Shown here: positions 43,601-53,318 of the stretch, piece by piece
Layout of the letters: each line of letters begins with the position of its first letter
How positions within the stretch are numbered: the first letter of the stretch is position 1
Source: Desulfatitalea tepidiphila
Lineage (GTDB): Bacteria; Desulfobacterota; Desulfobacteria; Desulfobacterales; Desulfosarcinaceae
Length of the DNA stretch: 64,000 nucleotides
NCBI RefSeq assembly: GCF_001293685.1
Contig: NZ_BCAG01000003.1
Span: forward strand, 1,550,001 to 1,614,000
Direction of reading: 5' to 3'
Program-made: the position numbers and the translations under genes
Notes under the pieces: model-generated
Database searches by the model: none
What the model saw: only the letters and a program-made list of their open reading frames with translations
Told to the model about the DNA's origin: nothing

Positions 43601-45517
43601 TTACTGATTCTGGACAAGCACGTTGAGGTTTTGGCTTGGTGCATGCCGTTCGAACAGTTCATGCACCGCCTCCACGACACTTTTGACATTGAGGCCGCAA
43701 TTCGACCGCAGCAGGTTTGCCGAACCATGCTCGATGAATCGATCGGGCAAACCGATTCTTTTGACGAACGCCGGATTGACACCATGGTCGAACAGCGCTT
43801 CGATCACGGCGCTGCCGAAACCACCGGAGAGGGCGTTCTCTTCGAGAGTGACGACGAAAGGTACTTTTTGTGCCAGTCGGCAAATGGTGTCACTATCCAA
43901 GGGCTTGACGAAACGGCAGTTGACAACTGTGGCATGGATTCCCTCTGCCGACAGTTTTGTCTTGGCCCCCATGGCGACTGAAACCATATTGCCGATGGCC
44001 AGCAGGAGCACATCATTGCCCTGAGCCAGGATTTCCGCCCGGCCGATGGGTATCGCCGCAGGCTCATCGTCCAATGGGACCCCAAATCCCATACCCCGCG
44101 GGTATCGGACGGCAACGGGTCCATCATGGGACAAGGCCGTTATCATCATTCGACATAATTCGTTCTCGTCCTTGGGCGCCATGACGATCATATTGGGCAG
44201 GCTTCTCAAGTAGGAAAGATCGAATTGGCCGTGGTGAGTCGGGCCATCTTCGCCGACCAGCCCGCCGCGGTCGATGGCAAACACCACTGGCAGACGCTCG
44301 ATACAGACATCGTGGACAACCTGATCGAAGGCGCGTTGTAAAAAGGTGGAATAGATGGCGACGACCGGACGAAATCCCTCGGCGGCCATTCCCGCCGCAA
44401 AGGTCACGCCATGCTGTTCGGCGATCCCCACATCGAAAAAACGATCCGGAAAATGTTCGGCGAATTTACTCAGACCCGTGCCCTCAGGCATGGCTGCGGT
44501 CACGGCCACTAACTTTTCGTTCGTCTTGGCCACCTCGACCATGAAATCGCCAAAGACCGATGTGTAGGTGGGCACCGTGCAGGCCGGGGCGGTGCTGTTG
44601 CCCGTGGCGACGTCGAAGCAGCCCACGCCATGGAAATAGACCGGGTTGTTTTCCGCCTGGGCGTATCCCTTGCCCTTGGTCGTGGTCACGTGCAGCAGCA
44701 CGGGGTCTTTTAGCGTCTTGATATTCGTGAGTATGGATATCAGATGGTTCAAATTGTGGCCGTTGATCGGACCGAAGTAGTCGAAGTTAAATGCCTCGAA
44801 CAGCATGCCAGGCGTGATGAAGGTCTTGAACGACTCTTCGGACCGTTTGGCCCAGTTATAGATATTGTCACCGATTTTGGGCAAGGACTTAAGAAACTCG
44901 CCGAACTCCTTGCGCCACGCCTGGAGCCGTTGGTCCGAGAGGGTACGGCTCAGCAAAGATGACAAGGCCCCAACATTTCGCGAAATGGACATGTCGTTGT
45001 CGTTGAGAATCACGATCAGATCTTTATGCAGATCTCCGGCCTGGTTGAGGGCTTCGTACGCCAGACCCGCGGTCAACGAGCCATCTCCGATCACCGCCAA
45101 CACTTTGGATCTTTTATCCTTTAGACGATTGGCGCATACCATGCCCAAGGCTGCTGAAATGGAGGTGGAGCTGTGCCCGGTGGTGAAATTGTCATAGATA
45201 CTCTCGCTGCTCCTGGTAAAACCAGACAGCCCGCCATGCTTTCTCAGGGTATGAAACCGGTCGCGTCGACCGGTCAGCAACTTGTGGGCATAGGCTTGAT
45301 GTCCGACATCCCAGATTACTTTGTCGTCGGGGGTATCGAACACATAATGAATGGCAATGGCAAGCTCGACCGCGCCGAGGCTCGATGCCAGGTGGCCGCC
45401 GTTTTTAGAGACGACATCGACAATGACCCGGCGGATTTCACTCGCCAGTTCCGGTAACAGGTTGCGCGGCAGCTTTTTCAAATCGGCCGGTGATTCGATA
45501 TGTTCGAGCAATCCCAA
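43601..45517 (-). CDS. dxs: 1-deoxy-D-xylulose-5-phosphate synthase
   Basis: The 638-residue thiamine diphosphate enzyme condenses pyruvate with glyceraldehyde-3-phosphate, the first step of the MEP isoprenoid route. Clear features are SSLGAVELAIAIHYVFD and DVGHQAYAHKLLTGRR at the N-terminus, the thiamine motif GDGSLTAGLAYEALN to NDNDMSIS, and in the second domain DVGIAEQHGVTFAAGMA and VFAIDRGGLVGEDGPTHHG. Length is normal. It follows the prenyl synthase gene by 20 bases, matching the usual ispA-dxs pairing. The final VLVQNQ tail is slightly longer than average. Confidence 0.97.
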   Translation of the reverse strand: MGLLEHIESPADLKKLPRNLLPELASEIRRVIVDVVSKNGGHLASSLGAVELAIAIHYVFDTPDDKVIWDVGHQAYAHKLLTGRRDRFHTLRKHGGLSGFTRSSESIYDNFTTGHSSTSISAALGMVCANRLKDKRSKVLAVIGDGSLTAGLAYEALNQAGDLHKDLIVILNDNDMSISRNVGALSSLLSRTLSDQRLQAWRKEFGEFLKSLPKIGDNIYNWAKRSEESFKTFITPGMLFEAFNFDYFGPINGHNLNHLISILTNIKTLKDPVLLHVTTTKGKGYAQAENNPVYFHGVGCFDVATGNSTAPACTVPTYTSVFGDFMVEVAKTNEKLVAVTAAMPEGTGLSKFAEHFPDRFFDVGIAEQHGVTFAAGMAAEGFRPVVAIYSTFLQRAFDQVVHDVCIERLPVVFAIDRGGLVGEDGPTHHGQFDLSYLRSLPNMIVMAPKDENELCRMMITALSHDGPVAVRYPRGMGFGVPLDDEPAAIPIGRAEILAQGNDVLLLAIGNMVSVAMGAKTKLSAEGIHATVVNCRFVKPLDSDTICRLAQKVPFVVTLEENALSGGFGSAVIEALFDHGVNPAFVKRIGLPDRFIEHGSANLLRSNCGLNVKSVVEAVHELFERHAPSQNLNVLVQNQ

Positions 45518-45537
45518 TGTGCGTGACTCCTGAATCG

Positions 45538-46452
45538 CTATCGTTTTCGATCCACGATGTACTGTGCAATGGCCCGCAAGGGGTCTGCCTTGTTATCAAA
45601 AATATCAAGTGCCCGCAAGGCGTCCCCGATCAGCTGATCGGCATAGGCGCGCGAGGGTTCGAGTCCCAAAAGGGCAGGGTAGGTGTTTTTTTGCCGCGAT
45701 GCATCGGTTCCCACCGCTTTGCCCAGAACAGAGGGATCTCCTTGGATATTGAGAATGTCGTCGATCACCTGGAATGCGAGTCCGATATTATCCGCATATC
45801 GCTTCAAACGATCGATCTGATCATCGCTCGCTCCGCCCAACACAGCACCGACATGAACGGCCGCCCGAATCAGCGCGCCTGTCTTCAACCGGTGCATGTT
45901 TTCGAGCGCTTCTTGATTCAGTTTAACCCCCTCGAAGGAGAGGTCCCGGGCCTGTCCCTCGATCATCCCCAGGCAACCCGAGGCATTCGATATGATGGCA
46001 ACCACCCGCAACCATCGCGACGCGTTGTCCGGTCCTGACTTGCAACCCGCTTCGGACAGCACCTCGAAAGCCATGTTGAGCAAGGCATCGCCCGTCAATA
46101 TGGCGGTCGCCTCATCGAACTGAACATGGCACGTGGGCTTGCCGCGCCGCAGATCGTCATCATCCAGGGCAGGGAGGTCATCGTGGATCAAGGAATAGGT
46201 GTGAATCATCTCCAGTGCGCAAGCGGCCGGCAGGGCAATCTCCGGTTCTACGCCGACTGCGGTGCAGGCGGCCAGGCACAGAATAGGGCGCAGCCGCTTT
46301 CCGCCGGTGGAAAGCGCATAAACCACCGGTTCCCGCATCGTCAGTTCCAACGGTAAGGATTTCAGATGCTCATCCAAAGCCGTGTTGACGATTTGCCGTT
46401 GCAGAGCCAGGTAAGTTTTGAGTTCGAAGCCGGGGGAGGTGTGCTCAAGCAT
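45538..46452 (-). CDS. ispA: Farnesyl/geranylgeranyl diphosphate synthase
   Basis: This 304-residue trans-prenyl synthase shows the first aspartate-rich motif DDLPALDDDDLRRGKPT and the second motif region FQVIDDILNIQGDPSVLGK. GGKRLRPIL supplies the basic diphosphate-binding residues. The LIHDDLPALDDD form is typical of bacterial FPP synthases (IspA). I start at 46452 (MLEHTSPGF), which overlaps the end of xseB by eight bases; an in-frame ATG nine codons upstream would overlap more. It makes the C15 precursor for undecaprenyl phosphate and quinones, consistent with dxs next to it. Confidence 0.94.
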   Translation of the reverse strand: MLEHTSPGFELKTYLALQRQIVNTALDEHLKSLPLELTMREPVVYALSTGGKRLRPILCLAACTAVGVEPEIALPAACALEMIHTYSLIHDDLPALDDDDLRRGKPTCHVQFDEATAILTGDALLNMAFEVLSEAGCKSGPDNASRWLRVVAIISNASGCLGMIEGQARDLSFEGVKLNQEALENMHRLKTGALIRAAVHVGAVLGGASDDQIDRLKRYADNIGLAFQVIDDILNIQGDPSVLGKAVGTDASRQKNTYPALLGLEPSRAYADQLIGDALRALDIFDNKADPLRAIAQYIVDRKR

Positions 46453-46690
46453 CCAGATCGTCCTGATCGGTATCGCCAAAAGGTGTTTCCGTTAGCGAGC
46501 CGTCGCCTTGTTCCATCAAAAGCGCAATCTTCTTTTCGGTTTCGTTGAGCTTCTGAGTACAAAGTTGACTCAGCTTGACGCCCTCTTCAAATTTTTTCAA
46601 GGCATTTTCAAGCGATAATTCACCGGACTCCATCTCCTGCACGAGCGTCTCCAGGCGTTCGAGCGCCTTTTCAAAAGAGAGTTTGGTCAT
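46445..46690 (-). CDS. xseB: Exodeoxyribonuclease VII small subunit
   Basis: The 81-residue protein has the family signature SFEKALERLETLVQEMESGELSLENALKKFEEGVKL, a helical hairpin that binds XseA. Exonuclease VII degrades single-stranded DNA from both ends in mismatch and damage repair. It lies 69 bases after xseA and overlaps ispA, the normal arrangement. Confidence 0.95.
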   Translation of the reverse strand: MTKLSFEKALERLETLVQEMESGELSLENALKKFEEGVKLSQLCTQKLNETEKKIALLMEQGDGSLTETPFGDTDQDDLDA

Positions 46691-46759
46691 TTCTGATAAA
46701 TCCTGAATGTCGGGAAGATGCCGATGTGTATTCGTACGTTGTTATGCGTTAAATGTAAA

Positions 46760-48100
46760 CTACCCATCGACCGTGGATTGAATTTTTCCTCTGGCCAGCA
46801 AGATTTCAAGCCGTTGGCCTTTGTGCACCTCAACGGCATCCATCACCACTTTCAGGTCGGGTAAAGTCCGCGTGATGCTGTACCCCCGCTGTAAAACCGC
46901 CTTGGGGCTCAGCGCTTCGAGCTTGACGTTCGCGCCATGAACACGATCTCGATACTTTGCAATTAACTTCTCATTTGATTTTAAAAGTCTGAAGTACAAC
47001 ATCTCAATCACTGGACGAACGTGTCTCTCGCGGATGACAGGGCTTTGGTTGGTCAACCGAAAGTGAACCTTCATTAAATGGACTTGACGATGTCGCACCA
47101 GTTCTAGACCCGCTCGAAAGAGACGTCCCTGAAGGTCATCGACACGCTGTTGATATGCCTGCAGTTTCTTGAGGGGATGGACGACCGCCCGGCCTAATCG
47201 ATGAATGTGCTCACGGGAGACCAAAACCATTCGCGACATGGACCTTAAACACCGGTGCCTCAATTCAGAGCATCGGGAGAGCAACTCGATTTTCACCGGC
47301 ACGACGATCTCGGCGGCGGCTGATGGGGTGGGCGCCCTCACATCGGCCACAAAATCGGCGATGGTAAAATCGATTTCATGGCCGACGGCCGACACCACCG
47401 GTGTCTCACAGGCATAGATGGCCCGGGCAACGGATTCCGCATTAAAAGCTGCCAGGTCCTCCATGGAGCCGCCCCCTCTGGCCAGGATAATCACGTCTGG
47501 CCTCACGATTTGATCGGCCAGCCTCAAAGCGTTTACGATCTCTTCAGAAGCGCCGTGGCCTTGAACCCGAACCGGCAGAATTTTGAGCTGCAGGGTGGGA
47601 AAACGGCGAAAGGTAATATTGATAATATCCTGTATGGCCGCCCCCGTAGGCGATGTGATGACACAGATGGTCCGTGGCAGAAAAGGCAATGGTATTTTAT
47701 GCTCGGGACTGAATAGACCTTCCTCGGTGAGCCGTTGTTTGGTCTGTTCGAATGCCAATTGCAGCGCACCAGCCCCCATGGGCTCGACGTATTCAAGAAT
47801 GATCTGATAATTGCCACGCGGTTCATAAACGCTGACGCGACCCAGGCCGACGATCGCCAATCCATCGTCCAAGTCGAACCTGAGCTGACGCATTTGACCG
47901 CGAAACATCACCGCAATGATCTGGGCTTTGTCATCCTTTAACGAAAAATAGGCGTGACCTGAATTTGGGATTCTAAGGTTGGATATTTCTCCTGATATCC
48001 ATATCATGGAAAACTTTTGTTCAAGCAGAGATTTAATATTTTTTGTGAGCTGCGATACGGTGAATATCTGTCTCGTCGCTTGCTGGGTGGCTTCGTTCAA
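46760..48100 (-). CDS. xseA: Exodeoxyribonuclease VII large subunit
   Basis: The 446-residue protein has an N-terminal OB fold (FTVSQLTKNIKSLLEQKF to WISGEISNLRIPNSGHAYFSLKDD), the catalytic domain with CVITSPTGAAIQDIINI and VDVIILARGGGSMEDL (here as PDVIILARGGGSMEDLAAFNAE), and a long coiled-coil region followed by the C-terminal ALSPKAVLQRGYSI motif. All are hallmarks of XseA. It is the first gene of the nuclease-isoprenoid series read towards tlyA. The 209 bases upstream show no recognisable feature beyond a probable promoter zone. Confidence 0.96.
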   Translation of the reverse strand: MNEATQQATRQIFTVSQLTKNIKSLLEQKFSMIWISGEISNLRIPNSGHAYFSLKDDKAQIIAVMFRGQMRQLRFDLDDGLAIVGLGRVSVYEPRGNYQIILEYVEPMGAGALQLAFEQTKQRLTEEGLFSPEHKIPLPFLPRTICVITSPTGAAIQDIINITFRRFPTLQLKILPVRVQGHGASEEIVNALRLADQIVRPDVIILARGGGSMEDLAAFNAESVARAIYACETPVVSAVGHEIDFTIADFVADVRAPTPSAAAEIVVPVKIELLSRCSELRHRCLRSMSRMVLVSREHIHRLGRAVVHPLKKLQAYQQRVDDLQGRLFRAGLELVRHRQVHLMKVHFRLTNQSPVIRERHVRPVIEMLYFRLLKSNEKLIAKYRDRVHGANVKLEALSPKAVLQRGYSITRTLPDLKVVMDAVEVHKGQRLEILLARGKIQSTVDG

Positions 48101-48309
48101 TAGGTGGGCTCCAATTTATCCCATTGTATCGCTGATCCGGAATGGCAGTTCAATGAATTCGGGAGAGTGCAAAAAAATATAAGTGCTCTCATCCGATATC
48201 CTGCAGTTCTCGTCCCCCGATAGTTCACCTATAATGTCTGATAAGATATATTATGTAAACTTTTAGATGTCCACACACTATCCATTTTTAACCCCGCCGG
48301 GTATGGCTG

Positions 48310-48606
48310 TTAACTATCTTTTTCATTGTTGTTAAAATTGAAACGCTCAAGGTATTCCCTGACGGCTGGCATCACGTAGACCGACTCGTGTGGCTGGCCG
48401 CTTAGCCATTCAGAAAGAGTTTCGAGCTTTTGATTTATTCGTAGGTGTTTATCGATAATAAAATGATCTTTATTTTTAACTTTACAATACCCGCTTTTCA
48501 CATGAATTCCGGTCGTACGAAAATTGTGTTCCGCCACCTGCACACCGAGTTTTTCGGCCAGATGCCTCAACTCCTGATAAAGCTGTTCGGGTTTCATATG
48601 GCTCAT
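48310..48606 (-). CDS. Conserved-looking hypothetical protein
   Basis: This 98-residue soluble protein starts with the helix KPEQLYQELRHLAEKLGVQV. It then has a short beta segment with GIHVKSGYCKVKNKDHFIIDKHL and a C-terminal helix AVREYLERFNF. I do not recognise the family. A GGGGG stretch lies just before the ATG at 48606; the ATG three codons on is equally plausible. It has its own transcript position, between xseA and the divergent Bax-inhibitor gene. Confidence 0.55.
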   Translation of the reverse strand: MSHMKPEQLYQELRHLAEKLGVQVAEHNFRTTGIHVKSGYCKVKNKDHFIIDKHLRINQKLETLSEWLSGQPHESVYVMPAVREYLERFNFNNNEKDS

Positions 48607-48774
48607 TTACCCCCAAACATGAATCGTCGTCATGACTCCGTTAGTTACTGCCTGGTCCCGATCCAGTCCAGACCTTGCGATTATCGGCTGCTACAACTGC
48701 TTTCCCCTTGAAATGAAAGGCAGTTGTGTTTATATTAGCGCCAATCGTGAATTGACACAATAGGAGGAACCTGT

Positions 48775-49476
48775 ATGCAGCCCCAACCGTATTCCATGAG
48801 TCAAACCCAAGTTCAAGCGCGCGTCAACGAATTCGTTCGCGGCGTCTACAACTGGATGGCGCTCGGCTTGGCTTTAACCGGCGTTGTGGCCTATTTCGTC
48901 ACCCACAACGAACCGGCCCTCAAATTCGTGTATCAGGCCAGATGGCTTTTTTTCATTGGCGAACTGGCGTTGGTCTTCATCATTTCTGCCAGAATTCAAA
49001 AAATTCAGGCATCGACCGCCACAGGCATGTTCATGGCCTACAGCGCTCTAAACGGCGCGACACTGGCCCTTCTGTTGATCATGTTCACCGGCGAAACCAT
49101 TGCATCCACCTTTTTTATCTGCGCCGCCATGTTCCTGGCGTTGAGCATCTATGGATGGACCACGAAACGGGACCTGACCGGGTTGGGCAGCTTCCTTTTC
49201 ATGGGGGTGATCGGCATTCTCATCGCCTCGGTGGTCAATATTTTCATCGGCTCCTATGGCATGCAGATGATCATCAGCTACATCGGGGTGCTGGTGTTCG
49301 CCGGCCTGACCGCCTATGACACCCAGCAGATCAAGGCGATGGCCCTGAGCCAGCCGGCCGGACTGAATGCCGGCGCGGTGCGCAAAGGCGCCATCATCGG
49401 CGCGTTGAAACTCTACCTGGACTTCATCCTCATGTTCCAGTACCTGCTGATGATTTTGGGCGGTAATCGAAGGTAA
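48775..49476 (+). CDS. Bax inhibitor-1/YccA-family membrane protein
   Basis: This 233-residue inner-membrane protein has seven hydrophobic segments in the BI-1 arrangement. Segments include NWMALGLALTGVVAYFVTH near the N-terminus and the conserved GLTAYDTQQIKAM, whose aspartate belongs to the pH-sensing pair of BI-1 channels. Bacterial homologues such as YetJ leak calcium in a pH-dependent way, and YccA interacts with the FtsH protease. A consensus AGGAGG ribosome site lies seven bases before the ATG, and an intrinsic terminator follows the stop. Its function in this organism is unknown. Confidence 0.9.
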   Translation: MQPQPYSMSQTQVQARVNEFVRGVYNWMALGLALTGVVAYFVTHNEPALKFVYQARWLFFIGELALVFIISARIQKIQASTATGMFMAYSALNGATLALLLIMFTGETIASTFFICAAMFLALSIYGWTTKRDLTGLGSFLFMGVIGILIASVVNIFIGSYGMQMIISYIGVLVFAGLTAYDTQQIKAMALSQPAGLNAGAVRKGAIIGALKLYLDFILMFQYLLMILGGNRR

Positions 49477-49511
49477 TTCAATTTTTAATTTATTCCAATG
49501 AGTTAAAAAAC

Positions 49512-49550
49512 AAAAAAAGCCTCTGATGAAAAGATCGTCAGAGGCTTTTT
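49512..49550. terminator. Bidirectional intrinsic terminator
   Basis: AAAAAAGCCTCTGA pairs with TCAGAGGCTTTTT around an 11-base loop. It lies between the convergent Bax-inhibitor and glmM genes and can serve both. The stem is long and perfectly paired. Confidence 0.9.
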
Positions 49551-49574
49551 CGTGTCAAAACAATAACTTTGGTT

Positions 49575-50924
49575 TTACCCGATGGCCCGCGCCACCGCAT
49601 CGGCAATTTGGCGGCAATGCAGGTGTGTGATTTTCTTTGTCGGCCCTTCGACCATGACCCTACACTTTTTCTGGGTTCCCGAGTAGCGCACCAGAACCCT
49701 ACCCTGATCCCCCAAATCCGCTTCTGCCCGCTGAATCGCACTTACGATGCCGGGAACCGATTCGAGCTCGGGCTTGGATGTCACATCCACGTTGATCAAT
49801 TCCTGGGGATAGACGGTCATCACCCTGGCAAGTTCCGATAGGGGGCGATCAACCGACTGCATGGCCTGCAACAACCTCAGTCCGGCCAACAACCCGTCGC
49901 CGGTGGTATGGGCATCCAAAAAAATCATATGCCCGGAGTCTTCCCCGCCCAAAACCGCACCTTGAGCCCGCATCAACTCCATGACATAGCGATCACCGAC
50001 CTGGGCCGTCTCCATCCGGATATCCATTTGTTTCAGGGCCAGCTTCAATCCCATATTGCTCATCACCGTGCTGACCACCACATCGTTCTTCAATATGCCT
50101 TTGGCTTTCATATCCTTGGCGCAGATGGCCAGGATCTGATCGCCGCTCAGGACTTTGCCCTTTTCATCCACCGCGATGAGGCGATCCCCGTCACCATCGA
50201 AGGCAAGGCCGATGTCCGCATTTTGATCGAGAACGGTCTGGACCAGAACTTCTGGATGCTGCGATCCGCAACCGGTGTTGATGTTCATCCCGTTAGGTGC
50301 ACAAAATAAAGGAATCACATGTGCGCCCAACTGTTGAAACAGAGCCGGCGCCACCTTATAGGTCGCACCATTTGCGCAGTCGAGAACGATGCTCATGTCA
50401 TTCAGGTCAGGATGGTTCACGGCGGATTTTAAGAAATCGAGGTAAAAACCTGCGGGTTCCGATGTGTTCCGGACCCTGCCGATGTTTTCGCTGCAAGCCT
50501 TTACGGCTGTCTCTCCATTCAACACGCGGCGCTCAATCTGCGTTTCTGCTTCATCCGACAGCTTGAATCCCTGGTCGTCGAATACCTTTATCCCATTGTC
50601 TTCATATGGGTTGTGCGATGCCGATATTACGATGCCGGCCGCGGCGTCCGTGGCTGATGTCATATGGGCAATACCCGGCGTCGGCAAGACCCCCAGCAGC
50701 GATACATCAACCCCTGCCGAACAAACGCCGGCCGCCACCGCCTGGGCGATCATGTCACCGGAAAGCCGTGTATCCTGGCCGATGACGATATGGGCCCGTG
50801 TTGGATGTTGATGCCCGTTGAACAGCCCACCCACCGCGCTACCCACCGATAAGGCTGTTTCGATATCCATCGGATATCGATTGGCCACGCCCCGAATACC
50901 GTCTGTACCGAACAACTTCCCCAT
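49575..50924 (-). CDS. glmM: Phosphoglucosamine mutase
   Basis: The 449-residue alpha-D-phosphohexomutase starts MGKLFGTDGIRGVAN, the GlmM opening. The active-site serine is in VISASHNPYEDNG, the metal-binding loop is DGDGDRLI and the sugar-binding segment is GGEDSGHMIF. It converts glucosamine-6-phosphate to glucosamine-1-phosphate, feeding UDP-GlcNAc for peptidoglycan and the neighbouring glycan genes. I choose the ATG at 50924, six codons after an in-frame ATG. It follows the beta-helix protein gene on the same strand. Confidence 0.95.
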   Translation of the reverse strand: MGKLFGTDGIRGVANRYPMDIETALSVGSAVGGLFNGHQHPTRAHIVIGQDTRLSGDMIAQAVAAGVCSAGVDVSLLGVLPTPGIAHMTSATDAAAGIVISASHNPYEDNGIKVFDDQGFKLSDEAETQIERRVLNGETAVKACSENIGRVRNTSEPAGFYLDFLKSAVNHPDLNDMSIVLDCANGATYKVAPALFQQLGAHVIPLFCAPNGMNINTGCGSQHPEVLVQTVLDQNADIGLAFDGDGDRLIAVDEKGKVLSGDQILAICAKDMKAKGILKNDVVVSTVMSNMGLKLALKQMDIRMETAQVGDRYVMELMRAQGAVLGGEDSGHMIFLDAHTTGDGLLAGLRLLQAMQSVDRPLSELARVMTVYPQELINVDVTSKPELESVPGIVSAIQRAEADLGDQGRVLVRYSGTQKKCRVMVEGPTKKITHLHCRQIADAVARAIG

Positions 50925-50963
50925 GGATCGCCATTCCCGCACAACGCAATTGAGTTCAAACGG

Positions 50964-52160
50964 TTAGATCAAAGCCGGCACACACCTTGAGGTATCCGCG
51001 ACTACCCGTTCCACGATACGGTCGAGCCACGCGGTGCCCGATTCGGTTTGCGCCATCTCCAGGCTTTTTATCACACGCAAATAGTCCTGGCCATTTCTCT
51101 TTATAAGCTGATCGATATCCTTCAAAAAGACCTCGGTGCCGTCATCCATCCCGTCAAAAGCCAACAGATTGTCCAATATAGAACGAATATCTTTCCACGC
51201 CATCGGGAAATCATATTGAATCCCCTCCCTGGCGCCTGTTTCAGTCAATTTGTCACTCAGCCGTTCCAGCTGTTTTAACCGCTCACAGACTCCGGACATG
51301 ACAGTCACCTGGAGCCCCTCAAGCAACTCCGCAGGGAAATCCGGTCCCACAAAGCGAGAACGCACGTTCCCGTACCACTGCCGCAAGGCGTACAAGTTGC
51401 CGATATAAATAATATTGTTTCGAATGATGCGTTTCAGGCTAAAAAAAGTCCCCGTTGTATAAGGCACAGTGCCGCTGCGCGCCTTTTCCCCCAGCACCAG
51501 ATGGTTCTCCTTGAGCTGATCCTTGCGGCAGATGGTGCCCGCGGCCACCACCGTGCCGAAAGCCAAACGCGAAGGCCCTACCAACCCTCCCTGCCCTCCC
51601 AGAAAAATAGGGGAGTGGTTAAGCATGACCCCGCGCGGCACATCGCCGATCAAGGAAGGCGTGGCCTTGTCCTGGTTGGGCGTGAAGTTGAAATGAATAT
51701 ACGAACTGCCCACCTCGCTGTGGTTGTCCCGGCCCGTGCCGCCAGCCATCAGGCAGTCGCAGAAATTGATCAGGCTGCCCAAAGTCACATAAGGAAAAAG
51801 AATGGTTTGCTTCAGCCCCACCGTGTGGGCGATGCTGGCCTGCTCTTCAAGTATGGTGCCCTTGCGGACATGGGATCCCAAGCCGCAACTGGCATTATTC
51901 AAAAACACGGCGGCACTGAAATAGCCACCATTCAAGGATACTCCGGGGCCGATATAACAATTATCGACGGTTACAGGTCCCTCAACGCCAATTCGGGCAT
52001 TATTCGCAATGAACGTGTGCTCACCAAGGATTTTGGTGCCAGGATAGAGGATCACCCCTTCAGCGGCAATTCGGTCGATGTTGACCTCTTCACCAACGAA
52101 AGTGCCTTCGGGTGCAAGTACCCTCACACCCCTCTTTTTTAACTCCTCTATTTTAGCCAT
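50964..52160 (-). CDS. Left-handed beta-helix (UDP-GlcNAc pyrophosphorylase-like) protein
   Basis: The 398-residue protein has repeated hexapeptide turns in its first two thirds, for example APEGTFVGEEVNIDRI, GVILYPGTKILGEHTFIANNARIG and SHVRKGTILEEQASIAHTVGLKQTI. These form a left-handed beta-helix like the C-terminal half of GlmU. It lacks the N-terminal nucleotidyltransferase domain. The last 130 residues are helical. The family is usually annotated as UDP-N-acetylglucosamine pyrophosphorylase-related, but catalysis is not shown. It sits between the Wzz-like gene (2 bases upstream) and glmM, so a nucleotide-sugar or acyltransfer role in surface glycan assembly is reasonable. Confidence 0.65.
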   Translation of the reverse strand: MAKIEELKKRGVRVLAPEGTFVGEEVNIDRIAAEGVILYPGTKILGEHTFIANNARIGVEGPVTVDNCYIGPGVSLNGGYFSAAVFLNNASCGLGSHVRKGTILEEQASIAHTVGLKQTILFPYVTLGSLINFCDCLMAGGTGRDNHSEVGSSYIHFNFTPNQDKATPSLIGDVPRGVMLNHSPIFLGGQGGLVGPSRLAFGTVVAAGTICRKDQLKENHLVLGEKARSGTVPYTTGTFFSLKRIIRNNIIYIGNLYALRQWYGNVRSRFVGPDFPAELLEGLQVTVMSGVCERLKQLERLSDKLTETGAREGIQYDFPMAWKDIRSILDNLLAFDGMDDGTEVFLKDIDQLIKRNGQDYLRVIKSLEMAQTESGTAWLDRIVERVVADTSRCVPALI

Positions 52161-52162
52161 GA

Positions 52163-53122
52163 TTACAGATCCTTAACATGGATTTCCTCTTTCGCCTGCT
52201 GGGAAGCCTCCACCACTTTTCGAAAGAACTCAGCGATAAAGGCCCCCATAATGCCAAGCATCGCCCCCAGAACGACGGATAGGCTGACAATTAGTTGCTT
52301 GCCAGGACCCACCAGGGATTTTGACTGTACTGCCAGATAGAGGAGGCGCGAACCCTGATTTGCGTCCAGGATGGCCTTAACTTTACTTTCCGCATCTGCC
52401 AATGCCAACCTGGTTTGTGCCAGCTCTCTTCGCAATTCTCCAGCTTGTTGGGCAATAATAAATTCTCTATTGACGCTATTGTCCAGGTTATATTCAGCCA
52501 ACCTCTCTATCTCTGCTTCAAAAGCCTGAATCTGTCCACGCAATATTTCGGCGCGTGCATGGAGAGGATTAATTTGAATACCAAGAATTTTTTTCAATTC
52601 CTGGTCTTGTGTCTTTGAAAAAGCAGCCGCAACAGCTTGATGCACCTGTTGCACGCTTGCTGCTATTTCTGGCTTTGATACGGTCGAAAGCGTAATATTG
52701 TAGGTACCCTCCTTATTCTCGACCTTGATTCGAGGACCTCGAGTCACCTCGCCAAACAGCGCTCTTTGTTCTTCGGGAATGATAACGTTTTCAAGTAAGT
52801 CGATGTTTTGTTCTATTGGCATCAACAGGTTTATAGCACCAGATAGTGTATTGGGTGAACGCTTTCCAGCCTTTTTCCCGATCACAGATTCATCTATTGT
52901 GTCAAAATCGGTCACCCGCGCAAGTTCGATACCAGTCCGGTATTCATAACGATCAGGGCGGGTAAATGCATATACAATCCCTAAAACCAGACACAGGAAA
53001 AACACTGAGAGAATGATTAACTTCCTGCGCACGAGCACCAGCCAAAGATCGATCAGGCTGATTTCATCATCATAAGCGTTGTCTCCGGGTATGATCTGGG
53101 GCCGGCTGTTGGGATTCACCAT
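52163..53122 (-). CDS. Wzz-type polysaccharide chain-length determinant
   Basis: The 319-residue inner-membrane protein has two transmembrane segments: residues about 33-53 (KLIILSVFFLCLVLGIVYAF) and about 280-303 (LIVSLSVVLGAMLGIMGAFIAEFF). A periplasmic coiled-coil region of about 230 residues lies between them. That is the Wzz/PCP-1 layout for controlling O-antigen or capsule length. The N-terminal IDLWLVLVRRK is the usual family entry motif. No tyrosine kinase domain is attached. The ribosome site AAGGAG sits very close to the ATG, so the adjacent GTG may also be used. It lies upstream of the beta-helix gene. Confidence 0.85.
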   Translation of the reverse strand: MVNPNSRPQIIPGDNAYDDEISLIDLWLVLVRRKLIILSVFFLCLVLGIVYAFTRPDRYEYRTGIELARVTDFDTIDESVIGKKAGKRSPNTLSGAINLLMPIEQNIDLLENVIIPEEQRALFGEVTRGPRIKVENKEGTYNITLSTVSKPEIAASVQQVHQAVAAAFSKTQDQELKKILGIQINPLHARAEILRGQIQAFEAEIERLAEYNLDNSVNREFIIAQQAGELRRELAQTRLALADAESKVKAILDANQGSRLLYLAVQSKSLVGPGKQLIVSLSVVLGAMLGIMGAFIAEFFRKVVEASQQAKEEIHVKDL

Positions 53123-53191
53123 CTCTCCTTCATAGGCTTTTTTGTCTCACACGCAAGGATTGTAGACAACCTTCGAAACTTGAAAAAAAGT

Positions 53192-53301
53192 GTAAAAAGT
53201 CGCAGAAGCCTCATGCCGGCGAACGTCGGCATCCAGAACATATTGAAAATAATGGATATCGGTTTCCATCGGGATGACGGAAAAGGGAATTCCGGACTTT
53301 T
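53192..53301. repeat. Dispersed palindromic element, copy 2 (110 bp)
   Basis: This matches the element at 16840-16953: left end GTAAAAAGTC, right end GGACTTTT, shared interior GGCATCCAGAACATATTGAA and a hairpin around ATGCCGGC...GTCGGCAT. It lies between the Wzz-like gene and the PglF-like gene. The right end is slightly degraded relative to copy 1. Confidence 0.75.
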
Positions 53302-53318
53302 GGCAGTGCCGTCAAACT